A DNA stretch of 51,573 bases from Pseudorhizobium tarimense. Its GTDB lineage: Bacteria > Pseudomonadota > Alphaproteobacteria > Rhizobiales > Rhizobiaceae. The notes beneath the pieces are model-generated. The model did not search any database. It was given only the letters and a program-made list of their open reading frames with translations, and had not been told where the DNA came from. A program made the position numbers and the translations under genes. The number at the start of each line of letters is the position of its first letter. Positions within the stretch are counted from its first letter, which is position 1. This document shows, piece after piece, positions 13,896-23,239 of this stretch. The stretch spans positions 1-51,573 of the forward strand of contig NZ_JALJRA010000026.1 of NCBI RefSeq assembly GCF_022968135.1, read 5' to 3'.

Positions 13896-16550
13896 TCAGG
13901 CGGCTTGTTTCATCGACTTCGCCAGCCGCTTGATGGCCTGCTCCAGCGAGCGCTGCCCGCTCCAGTAATCCTGCCAGGCCGTCGTCTTCGACAAGAGCGC
14001 CGGGACGGTGCGGATGGTGAAGCGTTTCGGATCAAGATCCGTCTTCACTTGGCTCCAAGTGAGCGGCATTGATACAGGCGCACCCGGCCGGGCACGGGGC
14101 GACAGCGGCGCGACCGCCGTCGCCATGCGGTCGTTGCGCAGGTAATCGAGGAAGATCCGGCCGTTGCGCTGGTTCTTGGCCATCTTGATCAGATAAAGGT
14201 CAGGGTTCTCGCGTGCCATCTGCTGGCAGACATCGTGAGCGAACCCTTTTGCCTCCGCCCAGGTCAGCTTCTTGCCCTTTGCCACGGCCAGCGGCGTGAC
14301 CACGTGCAGACCCTTGCCACCGGTCGTCTTGCAGAAGCTGACGAGGCCCAGTTCCTCCAACCGATCGCGCATTTCCCGAGCGGCTTGGACGACGGTGGAG
14401 AAGGGGACGTCAGGTCCGGGATCAAGGTCGAAGACGAGACGCCCCGGAACCTCCGGCTGACCCGGTTCGCAATTCCAGGGATGCAGCTCGACGCCGCCGA
14501 TCTGGGCAATGGCGGCAAGGCCCTCGACCCGATCGATCTGGAGATAGGGCTTCTTGTCGCCGAACACCTTGACCAGTTCGAGCAGGTTCGACGTTCCCGG
14601 CATCGCATGCCGCTGGAAGAATTGCTCCCCGCCGATGCCATCCGGCGTCCGAATGATCGAGCATGGCCGTCCCTTGATATGGTCGATCAGCCATGGACCG
14701 ACGGCTTCATGATAGCGGGCGAGATTTTCCTTGGTGACCGGCTCTTCGTCATTGGCATCCGGCCAGAGGGGCTTGTCCGGGTTGGAGATCATCACGCCCA
14801 TCACCTGCGCCTTGGCATTCTTGCCACGTGCCGGTCCCGATGGCTTTGTCACAGCCGGCGCCGGCGTGTCCGACTTTCCCGGCGAAGCCGGCTTTTCGGC
14901 CTCGACTTCGACTGCAGATTTATCTTCGCGCAATCCCTTGAATGCCGCCTGGCGGACCAGGCCGTCCGCCGTCCACCCGGCGAATTGGATCTCGGCGACC
15001 AGTTCGGGTTTGACCCAGACGATGTTGGGATCCTTCTTCGGAGCGCCGATGCCGGTAAACGGTGATTTGCCCGCCTCGATCTCCCGTAGCCTCGGCAGGA
15101 TCGCATCGACTGTCTTTGCACCATAGCCGGTCCCGACCCGACCGACATAGACGAAGTGGTCATCTCTGAAGACGCCGACCAACAAGGAGCGAAACTTGCC
15201 GTTGGTCTTGGCATAGGCGCCGATAACGACTTCATGGCCAGCACGGCATTTGGACTTCACCCAGGTCTCGGTGCGGCCGGATTGATAGGCCGCGTCGGCT
15301 TGCTTGGAGACAATGCCTTCCAACGAGAGCTTGCACGCCGACTTAAGGACTGCATCGCCACCAGTCTCGAAATGTTCGACGAACCGCAGGCGCGGATCCT
15401 CGCCAGTATCATCAAATAGTTTTTGCAGCCGTTCCTTCCGCTCGGTCAGCGGCAGTTGCCGCAGATCCTCATTGCCCTCGAACAGCAGGTCGAAGGCAAA
15501 GTAGACTAGGGCGTCGGTCTTACTCTCCGACAGCGCCGCCTGCAGCGCGGCGAAGTCCGGCGCACCGTTCTCGTCTAGGGCGCAGATCTCCCCGTCGATG
15601 ATCGCGTCGGGAAGGGCAGCGCCGGTGCTGGCAATCGCCGGATAATTTGCGGTCCAGTCCAAGCCCTTGCGGGTCTTCAGCGTCACCTCACCGTTTTCGA
15701 TGCGCATCTGGATGCGATAACCGTCGAACTTGATCTCGTGGATCCATCCGTCGGCCGAGGGTGGGCGCTCAAGCGTTTCGCAGAGCTGCGGAGGAATGAA
15801 CTCCGGCATTGCAGGCCTCGCCGCTTTCGGCCGTGCTGGCTTCCGCTTTGTCTTCGTATCCGCGGCACGTTCCTCTGCCGCCATTCCGTGATTGCTGTCC
15901 CAGACGGTGTCCGCCTTAATGTTCCCACTCTGCACCATGAACGGTTGCGGTTTCTTCCCCTTCCCGGCAGCGATCGCTTCCATCGTCCGGCCAGACGCGA
16001 CTGACGTTGCATTCTCCTCAAGCACGGCGGCGCCGTTCTCCTCGACCGAGAAATCGTCATGATGCTTGATCAGCAGCCAATTAGTCCGCTTGCCGCCGTC
16101 GCGATCGTTGCGCATGCGCACCAGCACAAAGCTGCCATGCAGCCGCTCGCCCTCCAGCGTAAACTTGAAATCGCCTTTGGCGAGTGCCTGCTCCGGGGTC
16201 TTATTGCCCTCCGGCTCCCAATAGCCCCGGTCCCAGAGCATGACCGTGCCGCCGCCATATTGGCCTTTCGGAATAGTACCTTCGAAGTCCCCGTAGTCTA
16301 ACGGATGGTCCTCGACCTCGACGGCGAGACGCTTGTCGTGCGGATCGAGCGATGGCCCCTTGGTCACCGCCCAGGACTTGAAGACACCGTCGAGTTCGAG
16401 CCGCAAGTCATAATGAAGCCGCGTCGCATCATGCTTCTGGATGACGAAGCGCCTACGGTTCGATGCCTTCAGTTTCGCTGCACCGCTCGGCTCCTGCGTT
16501 CTCTGAAAATCGCGCTTCTGCGTATAGGTCGAGAGCTTGTCGCTGGGCAT
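13896..16550 (-). CDS. ligD: ATP-dependent DNA ligase D (PE-LIG-POL)
   Basis: Bacterial non-homologous end-joining enzyme of 884 residues. An N-terminal 3'-phosphoesterase domain (about 30-190) contains HDATRLHYDLRLELDG and the GGTVMLWDRG region. The ligase domain (about 250-560) has the adenylated lysine in EIKFDGYRI (K274) and metal-binding glutamate in DGEICALD. The polymerase domain (about 610-870) has the paired catalytic aspartates in LVFDLDPGPD and GGKGLHV. The frame is open to 16778, but homology starts at ATG 16550. LigD normally works with Ku, which is not in this window. It converges on the broken small gene at 13613-13884 and faces away from the GMC gene. Confidence 0.95.
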   Translation of the reverse strand: MPSDKLSTYTQKRDFQRTQEPSGAAKLKASNRRRFVIQKHDATRLHYDLRLELDGVFKSWAVTKGPSLDPHDKRLAVEVEDHPLDYGDFEGTIPKGQYGGGTVMLWDRGYWEPEGNKTPEQALAKGDFKFTLEGERLHGSFVLVRMRNDRDGGKRTNWLLIKHHDDFSVEENGAAVLEENATSVASGRTMEAIAAGKGKKPQPFMVQSGNIKADTVWDSNHGMAAEERAADTKTKRKPARPKAARPAMPEFIPPQLCETLERPPSADGWIHEIKFDGYRIQMRIENGEVTLKTRKGLDWTANYPAIASTGAALPDAIIDGEICALDENGAPDFAALQAALSESKTDALVYFAFDLLFEGNEDLRQLPLTERKERLQKLFDDTGEDPRLRFVEHFETGGDAVLKSACKLSLEGIVSKQADAAYQSGRTETWVKSKCRAGHEVVIGAYAKTNGKFRSLLVGVFRDDHFVYVGRVGTGYGAKTVDAILPRLREIEAGKSPFTGIGAPKKDPNIVWVKPELVAEIQFAGWTADGLVRQAAFKGLREDKSAVEVEAEKPASPGKSDTPAPAVTKPSGPARGKNAKAQVMGVMISNPDKPLWPDANDEEPVTKENLARYHEAVGPWLIDHIKGRPCSIIRTPDGIGGEQFFQRHAMPGTSNLLELVKVFGDKKPYLQIDRVEGLAAIAQIGGVELHPWNCEPGQPEVPGRLVFDLDPGPDVPFSTVVQAAREMRDRLEELGLVSFCKTTGGKGLHVVTPLAVAKGKKLTWAEAKGFAHDVCQQMARENPDLYLIKMAKNQRNGRIFLDYLRNDRMATAVAPLSPRARPGAPVSMPLTWSQVKTDLDPKRFTIRTVPALLSKTTAWQDYWSGQRSLEQAIKRLAKSMKQAA

Positions 16551-17073
16551 GGCAGTCCCGGTACAAATCCGCCTCCCGTGTCGGATGACGACGGGGATGA
16601 GGCGCGGCCGGACAGGTTTGACTCTCGGCTGCCAATCCGTTGGCCGCGATGAGGAGTTCGTCGTCCCTGTCACGTCCGGTCGAGTCGACACAGCACGCGA
16701 CCTCAGCAAGCAAAAAGCAAAAGATGTCGTTCTGTTCCATGGAGTCGGTAAGGGCCATCGCATCAAGCGCCGTTGCAATTTCGTGGCAAGTGCATGCTGT
16801 CCATATTAGGATCGCGCGAGATGGCAGGTTATTGAAGACCTTGTCGGTGTGCTACCTCCTCATATAGCCGGCGCGGTCGGCTGTGGACGGGTTCTTCGTA
16901 GGGTGGAATATTGGAAAAGATGAGCCCCAAGCTTCAGCCGAAGCTCTACATTTCGCGGTCGTTCAAACGATATCCACTGAAGAACGCATTTCCTGCTATC
17001 GATCCTCCGTTAGATACCAGCGGAACCAAACTCACCAGGTGGCCGAGGCCATGCATTTCAAGAATGATGCTCG
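16551..17073. other. Long intergenic region, ligD/GMC divergent
   Basis: About 520 bases with only short, unconvincing frames on both strands. It must hold the promoters of ligD (minus) and the GMC oxidoreductase (plus). I found no clear inverted repeat or sigma-factor consensus. Confidence 0.5.
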
Positions 17074-18705
17074 ATGATCGTGTCTGACCGAGCGGCTCCC
17101 CTTCCGACGGCAGATGTTTGCGTTGTCGGCGCGGGGCCTGTCGGTCTTGCACTGGCGCTCAGGCTGGAGGAGCTGGGTCTTTCGGTTCTGATCCTCGAAA
17201 GCGGCCCCTCAGGCTCAAGAGCCACCTCGACGGAATTCCTCGCAGGGAACCACGCTCACCCGCGCGCATCCACGTATCGCGGGATCGGTGGGACCTCTGC
17301 CTTGTGGGGCGGACGCTGCGTTCCCTTCGACGACCTCGACTTCGAGGAGCGGGAGCATGTGCCTCATTCTGGATGGCCCATACCGCACGCTTCTCTCTCT
17401 ACGCATTATCCCGCTGCAGCGAAGTTCCTGCAGGCGGGGCAGGGCGACTTGCCGTCGGTAACGGAACTCGCGGGCGAGGCATTTACGCTCGATGCGGTGG
17501 AGCGATGGAGCAGGACCCCTGTTATCGCGCCAGTCTATGAGCAGAGGCTGACTCGGTCTCAGAGCATCACCGTGCTCACCAACGCCAGCGTCATCGGCGT
17601 GGCGCTTGGGGAGGACGGTCGCGTGGATGCGCTCCGACTGGACGATGGGAGGGAGGTTGTTACGCCCCATGAGGTCGTCTTCGCCGCGGGCGGCCTTGAA
17701 ATCGCGCGGCTTCTGCTGGGGATGCAGAGGGACCATCCTGCCCTGTTCGGCGGCCTGGAAGGGCCGCTCGGCCGCTTCTATCAGGGCCATCTGACCGGCT
17801 ATCTTGCGGTGGCTCATCTGAATGACGAGCAGACAATTGCCGACATGTCTCTCGTCGTAGATGCCAATGGCTATCTTTACCGCCGGCGGCTGCAGCCTGC
17901 TCCGGAGCACCAGAAAAGCGAGCGGCTCCTCAACATTGTCTTCTGGCTCGACGCAATCTCGATCTCGGATCCGTCCCACGGCTCCGGAAGCCTCTCGCTC
18001 CTCTACCTTCTCGCTAAGGCAAGCGGCACCTATCGCTGGCTCTCCAGAGGGCTCGCGCCGCGTTCCGGGCCACGAAGGAAAGGCGAGTTCCTCCGGCATC
18101 TGCGAAACATCCGCAGCCAGGATGCATCGGCGGCGCGAATGATTGGGATGCTTCGGCAGATCTGGAAGGACGGCGAGCGCGGCATGCTGACCAACCCTTC
18201 CGGTCGATTTCTCCTGCGATACCACGCCGAACAGGCGCCCAATCCGGTCAGTCGCGTTCAGCTGAAAGGGGAGCCCGGAGAAGCATTAACTCTGGAGGTC
18301 GATTATCGCGTCCAGGATGCGGATATCCTTTCCGTCCTTCACGCGCACCATCTTCTCGACCAGTGGCTGAGGGCGAAAGGCTACGGCAAGCTGGACTATC
18401 TCCAACCCGAAGAGGAGCGGTTTCGCAGCGTGCTTGCTCAAGCCTTCGACGGGTATCACCAGATTGGACTCGCCCGTATGGCCTCCGATCCGAAGGATGG
18501 GGTCGTTGACACGAACTGCCGGATTTACCGGATCAGCAATCTGTATCTAGCCGGCGCCTGCGTGTTTCCCACCGGAGGACATGCCAATCCAACGCTGCCC
18601 GCCGTGGCGCTCGCCCTTCGGCTGGCGGAGCATTTGGCAGAGGTCAGACAAAAACGTGTTTCACGCGAACCGGATGCGCGGCCTAGGGGGCTGGCGGGGG
18701 CGTAA
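17074..18705 (+). CDS. GMC-family FAD-dependent oxidoreductase
   Basis: 543 residues. The N-terminus binds FAD (ADVCVVGAGPVGLALALRLE, with glutamate in ILESGPSG), followed by the GMC loop GIGGTSALWGGRC and, near the C-terminus, NLYLAGACVFPTGGHANPTL, where the His-Ala-Asn of the GMC C-terminal catalytic site sits. Members oxidise alcohols, sugars or polyols; the substrate cannot be read from sequence. No signal peptide or twin arginine is visible, so it is probably cytoplasmic. It starts close to the end of the intergenic region with no strong ribosome site. The next gene is a wrecked LysR regulator that may once have controlled it. Confidence 0.88.
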   Translation: MIVSDRAAPLPTADVCVVGAGPVGLALALRLEELGLSVLILESGPSGSRATSTEFLAGNHAHPRASTYRGIGGTSALWGGRCVPFDDLDFEEREHVPHSGWPIPHASLSTHYPAAAKFLQAGQGDLPSVTELAGEAFTLDAVERWSRTPVIAPVYEQRLTRSQSITVLTNASVIGVALGEDGRVDALRLDDGREVVTPHEVVFAAGGLEIARLLLGMQRDHPALFGGLEGPLGRFYQGHLTGYLAVAHLNDEQTIADMSLVVDANGYLYRRRLQPAPEHQKSERLLNIVFWLDAISISDPSHGSGSLSLLYLLAKASGTYRWLSRGLAPRSGPRRKGEFLRHLRNIRSQDASAARMIGMLRQIWKDGERGMLTNPSGRFLLRYHAEQAPNPVSRVQLKGEPGEALTLEVDYRVQDADILSVLHAHHLLDQWLRAKGYGKLDYLQPEEERFRSVLAQAFDGYHQIGLARMASDPKDGVVDTNCRIYRISNLYLAGACVFPTGGHANPTLPAVALALRLAEHLAEVRQKRVSREPDARPRGLAGA

Positions 18706-18844
18706 GCGCTCGACCGGCGGCGAGGCGTCGGCGCTTCACCAGAGACTGGATCGGCTTTTCCATCTTTGGACGGATCGACAGGTGTCGCTTGGCAGCTAAT
18801 GATGGGAATGCGACCGTTGCACTGCGTTTGCCAGTTCAGCCGTT

Positions 18845-19729
18845 CCACGCTGAGCGGGCCCGGTAAACACGTTAAGAAGGTCAGTAAATGTAACTCGGGC
18901 ATGGAAGAGGTTTTTTGCTCGAGAAAGGGGAGGGGACAAGCGTCTCGTCTGCGTGCTCTCTTGCAGGATGAGTTGTTTATCCGTGGCCCAGAGGGGTTGC
19001 AGCCAACGCCGCGGGCGCTTGATCTGGCCGAACCGCTTGGCCATGCGCGCTGGCGGAAATTCAGCGAACGCTGGAGTTTACGCAGGTGTTCTACCCCTCG
19101 AAGTCAACAGTGAACCTATCGATTGGCCTTTCCGAGCACGCAGCATTCGTTGTGCTGCCAAAACTGCTTGCCATCTTGGCTCGGGCGCCGGGCATCGTTT
19201 TGCGGATCCGCAATTTCGACCACCGCAACGAGGTCATCTCGCTCCTGGATTCAGGAGAGTTAGATCTGACGGTCGGAGTGCCGCACACGCCTGCCGGCCG
19301 CATCCTGAGCGAACATCTGTTCGAGGAAGCTTTCGTCTGCTCCTTCGCAAGGAGCATCCGCAAGCAGACGCTGAGCTGACGCTCGATGTCTTTCTTCAGA
19401 TGTCGCATCTGTTGGTATCCCCGGGAAACGAGCGCTTCGGGATGGTGGATGCCGCGCTTGGGAAGCTGGGCTGCGGCGGCGCCTCGCGCTGACCCTGCCG
19501 CAGATGTACGCGGCGCCCCCGCTCGTCGCGTCGTTCGACCTTATAGCGACGCTGATGAAGGGCGTCGTTTACGCTTCGGGTATCGCGAACAGCTTCGTGT
19601 CCTAAAGCCGCCATGGAGCTTGGTACAGCGAAGTTCGACATGGCATGGCACAGGCGCAACGACGTTCACCCCGCACAGCGCTGGCTGCGTGAGGTGATCG
19701 GATCACTCTTTGAAAAAGCCGCCTTCTAG
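18845..19729 (+). pseudogene. LysR-family regulator, multiply frameshifted
   Basis: Pieces of a full-length LysR gene follow one another in changing frames: RSVNVTRAWKR (helix-turn-helix remnant, 18880 region), LRALLQDELFIRGPEGLQPT (18955 region), STVNLSIGLSEHAAFVVLPK (19098), SGELDLTVGVPHTPAGR (19254), LTLDVFLQMSHLLVSPG (19380), LPQMYAAPPLVASFDLIATL (19495) and FDMAWHRRNDVHPAQRWLRE to TAG at about 19727-19729. The order matches NodD/SyrM-like LysR proteins with a W-x-RR-x-x-D-P-A-x-x-W-L-R tail. At least four frame changes and a damaged DNA-binding domain make it a clear pseudogene. It is co-directional with the GMC gene. Confidence 0.85.
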
Positions 19730-20067
19730 ATTGGCGGCTAGACGATCGCTCGCGCGTTCAATTCCGTTCAAGGCGAAGGCTCGCTGTCCTCCAACGTTAG
19801 CCCAGCGTAGCACGCAGGCTTCGGTGGTTCTCGGTCATCAATCACACGTTGCCTCCTCCTTCGACCGCGGCCATCGCCGCGCCGGCGAAAGCGCTCGATG
19901 CGAAGTGGTGGACAAGCCAGCATCGAACGGGAGCATGTCGTCATTGTTCGCAGCTACGACCTGCTTGAATAAGAGGTCCCTCCGTCCGCGGTCGCGGCAA
20001 CAGCTGAAACTGGATAAGCGCCATGCAGCAACTGCCGGTTTGAATGGGAGCAGGCCGCATTCTTCCC
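19730..20067. other. No recognised gene
   Basis: Frames on both strands are open by chance and give Arg/Ser-rich translations without motifs. No repeat or regulatory element is evident. Confidence 0.4.
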
Positions 20068-20340
20068 TTAGTGAATCTTGAATTCGCCGTTGATCTGCCG
20101 CCACTCCTGAGGGCCGATCAGCCGCCGGTGGGTGTAGCGCACCGAGTGCAGCGGCCCGTCTAGCTCGCTGGCCCAGAAGTCAAGGAAACGTCGCATCTCC
20201 GGGAAGTCCGGTGCCCGATCATAGTCCTGCCAGACATAGGTCTGCAGTACCGATTCAAAATCCGGGATATGATAGAGAATATGGGCGGTGGTCAGCCCGT
20301 AGCCGCTCAGCTGGCATTCGATATCGGACGAAAATCGCAT
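20068..20340 (-). CDS. usg: Usg family protein
   Basis: 90 residues matching the Usg family: LSGYGLTTAHILYHIPDFES, VLQTYVWQDYDRAPDFPEM, FLDFWASELDGPLHSVRYTH and RLIGPQEWR. The name comes from its place upstream of trpF in Pseudomonas; its biochemical role is unknown. The frame extends to 20442, but ATG 20340 has AAGGAGA in the correct position and matches the family N-terminus. It is transcribed away from groESL, and the intergenic region between them carries the groES promoter. Alphaproteobacteria often keep usg as a short solitary gene. Confidence 0.9.
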   Translation of the reverse strand: MRFSSDIECQLSGYGLTTAHILYHIPDFESVLQTYVWQDYDRAPDFPEMRRFLDFWASELDGPLHSVRYTHRRLIGPQEWRQINGEFKIH

Positions 20341-20487
20341 TCTTGTATCTCCTTGCCACGACAGACAAGCCTGCCGCAAAGGCAAGCGATTTTCAACTGG
20401 CAGAGCCAAAGCAAGCATAAAAAGACGATAGCCGTCAGGCACTTGTCAGCAGATCTCCTGGACTGCTAACTTTTTTAGCTTCATCAT

Positions 20488-20516
20488 CTTGAATCCTGAC
20501 TCTCGCCCAACCAAAT
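20488..20516 (+). promoter_or_regulatory. RpoH (sigma32)-type promoter of groESL
   Basis: CTTGAA (20488-20493) and CCAAAT (20511-20516) with 17 bases between, identical in elements and spacing to the hsp20 promoter at 12631-12659. No CIRCE inverted repeat (TTAGCACTC-N9-GAGTGCTAA) is present in the 276 bases between usg and groES, so HrcA control is unlikely. Confidence 0.65.
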
Positions 20517-20616
20517 CGATTGCCGCTGGTTGCTCACATAGAGGACGGCACCCGCCCGGATTGGTCATCCGGTCCGGTAGGGGGATTGATCATCATCGTT
20601 TGTCCAGGAGGAAAAC

Positions 20617-20931
20617 ATGACGTTCCGACCGCTGCATGATCGCATTCTGGTGCGCCGAGTTGACTCGCAGGAGAAGACCAAAGGCGGCATCATCATTCCC
20701 GACACTGCCAAGGAAAAGCCGCAGGAAGGCGAGGTCATCGCCGTGGGTCCGGGTGCCCGCAACGAACAGGGGCAGGTCGTCGCTCTCGACGTAAAGGTCG
20801 GCGACCGGATCCTGTTCGGCAAGTGGTCCGGCACCGAGATCAAGATCGATGGTGAGGACCTTCTGATCATGAAGGAAAGTGACGTGATGGGTGTTATCGA
20901 AGCCCAGGTCGCCGAGAAGAAGGCCGCCTGA
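20617..20931 (+). CDS. groES: Co-chaperonin GroES (Hsp10)
   Basis: 104 residues forming the heptameric lid of GroEL. Family signatures: FRPLHDRILVRRVDSQEKTK at the N-terminus, the mobile loop GGIIIPDTAKEKPQEG, then VGDRILFGKWSGTEIKIDGE and LLIMKESDVMGVIE. ATG 20617 follows CCAGGAGG. It lies 48 bases upstream of groEL in the same operon. Rhizobia carry several groESL copies; this may be an accessory, RpoH-dependent one. Nothing is missing. Confidence 0.97.
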   Translation: MTFRPLHDRILVRRVDSQEKTKGGIIIPDTAKEKPQEGEVIAVGPGARNEQGQVVALDVKVGDRILFGKWSGTEIKIDGEDLLIMKESDVMGVIEAQVAEKKAA

Positions 20932-20979
20932 GGGCGCCGCAGTTTCAGTCATAACCAGCTGCCTATAGAGGAGTGAACC

Positions 20980-22605
20980 ATGGCTGCTAAAGACGTCAAG
21001 TTCAACATCGATGCCCGTGAACGCATGCTGCGTGGGGTCGACGTTCTTGCCAATGCCGTGAAGGTGACGCTTGGACCGAAAGGTCGTAACGTCGTAATCG
21101 ACAAATCCTTCGGCGCACCGCGCATTACCAAGGACGGTGTTTCCGTCGCCAAGGAAATCGAGCTGGAAGACAAGTTCGAGAACATGGGTGCGCAGATGCT
21201 GCGCGAGGTCGCGTCAAAGACCAACGATCTGGCAGGTGATGGCACCACAACCGCGACGGTTCTTGCACAGGCCATCGTCAAGGAAGGTGCGAAGGCTGTT
21301 GCTTCGGGAATGAATCCGATGGACCTGAAGCGTGGCATTGATCTTGCGGTGGACGCAGTGGTCGCCGAGCTCAAGAGTAACGCACGCAAGATCTCCAACA
21401 ATTCGGAGATCGCCCAGGTCGGCACCATTTCCGCGAACGGCGACACTGAGATCGGCCGCTACCTTGCAGAAGCCATGGAGAAGGTCGGCAACGAGGGCGT
21501 CATCACCGTCGAAGAAGCCAAGACCGCCGAGACCGAACTGGAAGTCGTCGAAGGCATGCAGTTCGACCGCGGCTACCTCTCGCCTTACTTCGTCACTAAC
21601 CAGGACAAGATGCGCGTAGAGCTCGAGGATCCATATATCCTTATCCACGAGAAGAAGCTCTCCAACCTCCAGGCTATGCTGCCGGTTCTGGAAGCTATCG
21701 TTCAGTCCGGTAAGCCGCTGCTCATCATCGCGGAAGACGTCGAAGGCGAAGCTCTTGCAACGCTCGTCGTCAACAAGCTGCGCGGTGGACTCAAAGTCGC
21801 TGCCGTTAAGGCTCCGGGCTTCGGCGACCGCCGCAAGGCCATGCTCGAAGACATCGCGATCCTGACGGGCGGCACTGTCATCTCCGAAGACCTCGGCATC
21901 AAGCTCGAAAACGTGACGCTCAACATGCTCGGCCGCGCCAAGAAGGTGTCGATCGAAAAGGAAAACACGACCATCATCGACGGCGCCGGCTCCAAGGCCG
22001 AGATCGATGGTCGTGCCAACCAGATCCGCGCCCAGATCGAGGAGACGACGTCCGATTACGATCGGGAGAAGCTGCAGGAACGTCTTGCCAAGCTCGCGGG
22101 CGGCGTTGCCGTGATCCGCGTTGGTGGCTCGACCGAAGTCGAGGTGAAGGAGAAGAAGGATCGCGTGGACGACGCTCTGCATGCGACCCGCGCTGCCGTC
22201 GAGGAAGGCATACTGCCGGGCGGTGGCGTTGCACTGCTGCGCGCTGTGAAGGCCTTGGACAACTTGCAGACGCCGAACGCCGACCAGCGTGTGGGCGTAG
22301 AGATCGTCCGCCGGGCGATAGAGGCTCCGGTGCGCCAGATCGCCGAGAACGCTGGGGCTGAAGGCTCCATCATCGTCGGGAAGCTGCGCGAGAAGGCAGA
22401 CTTCTCCTTTGGCTGGAACGCCCAGACCAACGAGTATGGTGACCTGTACACCATGGGCGTGATCGATCCGGCCAAGGTTGTTCGCACCGCTTTACAAGAC
22501 GCGGCGTCAGTTGCTGGCCTTCTTGTCACGACGGAAGCCATGATCGCCGAGAAGCCGAAGAAGGAAGCCGCCCCGGCAATGCCTGCCGGCGGAATGGACT
22601 TCTAA
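20980..22605 (+). CDS. groEL: Chaperonin GroEL (Hsp60)
   Basis: 541-residue subunit of the folding chamber. Nucleotide site residues include VTLGPKGRNVV and the catalytic aspartate in NDLAGDGTTTATVLAQ; the apical domain and the second ATPase segment (GILPGGGVALLRA) are intact. The C-terminus ends PAMPAGGMDF with one GGM motif instead of the long GGM repeat seen in many bacterial GroELs, as in other rhizobial copies. A ribosome site AGAGGAG precedes ATG 20980. A stem-loop follows the stop codon. Heat induction is inferred from the upstream promoter. Confidence 0.97.
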   Translation: MAAKDVKFNIDARERMLRGVDVLANAVKVTLGPKGRNVVIDKSFGAPRITKDGVSVAKEIELEDKFENMGAQMLREVASKTNDLAGDGTTTATVLAQAIVKEGAKAVASGMNPMDLKRGIDLAVDAVVAELKSNARKISNNSEIAQVGTISANGDTEIGRYLAEAMEKVGNEGVITVEEAKTAETELEVVEGMQFDRGYLSPYFVTNQDKMRVELEDPYILIHEKKLSNLQAMLPVLEAIVQSGKPLLIIAEDVEGEALATLVVNKLRGGLKVAAVKAPGFGDRRKAMLEDIAILTGGTVISEDLGIKLENVTLNMLGRAKKVSIEKENTTIIDGAGSKAEIDGRANQIRAQIEETTSDYDREKLQERLAKLAGGVAVIRVGGSTEVEVKEKKDRVDDALHATRAAVEEGILPGGGVALLRAVKALDNLQTPNADQRVGVEIVRRAIEAPVRQIAENAGAEGSIIVGKLREKADFSFGWNAQTNEYGDLYTMGVIDPAKVVRTALQDAASVAGLLVTTEAMIAEKPKKEAAPAMPAGGMDF

Positions 22606-22620
22606 GCTTCCGTTCACCAA

Positions 22621-22646
22621 AGCCCGTCTTCAGCCGAAGGCGGGCT
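22621..22646 (+). terminator. Probable stem-loop terminator after groEL
   Basis: AGCCCGTCTT (22621-22630) pairs with AAGGCGGGCT (22637-22646) through 10 bp including one G-T pair, with a six-base loop. It begins 15 bases after the groEL stop. The T tract is weak, so it may also act as a 3' stabiliser. Confidence 0.6.
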
Positions 22647-22651
22647 CCGAT

Positions 22652-22867
22652 CTATATCTTCCCGCCGTGACAGAAGAAGCCGCGGCGCCCACCTTGCGCT
22701 GCCTCGCAACCCTGCTCATAATCGCCGACAGAGACGGTTGTGTTGAAAACCTGTGCCTTGCGAAAGAGACAGCCGCCTTGACTGGCGATTTTGGACAGGC
22801 TTGAGGCGGCCAGGCTGGAAGCAGCCCGGACTCTCGTCCGTTCCGCCGAGAACGCTATAGATGCCAT
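22652..22867 (-). CDS. Orphan ORF, possibly a gene fragment
   Basis: The minus-strand frame ends at 22652 and is open without a start back to about 22985, reading YGPGILEDTK, SFWTLDRTEPIDPPIALP, then from Met 22867 a helix rich in Ala/Ser and a C-terminal part with cysteines (GGCLFRKAQVFNTTVSVGDY, then CEAAQGGRRGFFC). Composition is protein-like in places, but there is no start codon with a ribosome site and no known family. It may be the 3' remnant of a lost gene or a chance frame. Confidence 0.25.
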   Translation of the reverse strand: MASIAFSAERTRVRAASSLAASSLSKIASQGGCLFRKAQVFNTTVSVGDYEQGCEAAQGGRRGFFCHGGKI

Positions 22868-23239
22868 ATCCGGGAGTGCTATCGGAGGATCTATTGGCTC
22901 CGTTCGATCAAGCGTCCAGAATGATGTCGCTTTCGTATCTTCGAGAATCCCAGGTCCATAGGCATATTGGTCTGATACAACGCCAATCGAGTACGCGAAC
23001 CCTGGTCATTGACCGTCTGCACATACATCTGGTTATTTGAGCGACCCGTATGGCATGGGGCGTGAAAGCATTCACGGCAACGCGACTTCCTGATGGCCGC
23101 CAGAACGACGATGGCTTACGTCAAAGTTGCCCAATGATCCGTCAGAGGGTTCACGCGAACCCCCGCAGAGCTTGTCACCGGTCAGTCGGCCCAGACCATT
23201 TTTGTACGCATCACAGCATGTGGGCCGGATCTCGACTTT

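Noticed and set aside
16305..16778. Extended LigD start at 16778 and plus-strand frames opposite it
   Set aside because: The extra 76 residues are Arg/Pro-rich and lack homology; ATG 16550 matches LigD N-termini.
20470..20486. GCTAA-CTTTTT-TTAGC repeat upstream of groES as a CIRCE element
   Set aside because: Arms are five bases, spacer is T-rich and the sequence does not match the CIRCE consensus.
21214..22182. 322-codon minus-strand frame opposite groEL
   Set aside because: Known type of antisense frame in GC-rich groEL; no independent support.
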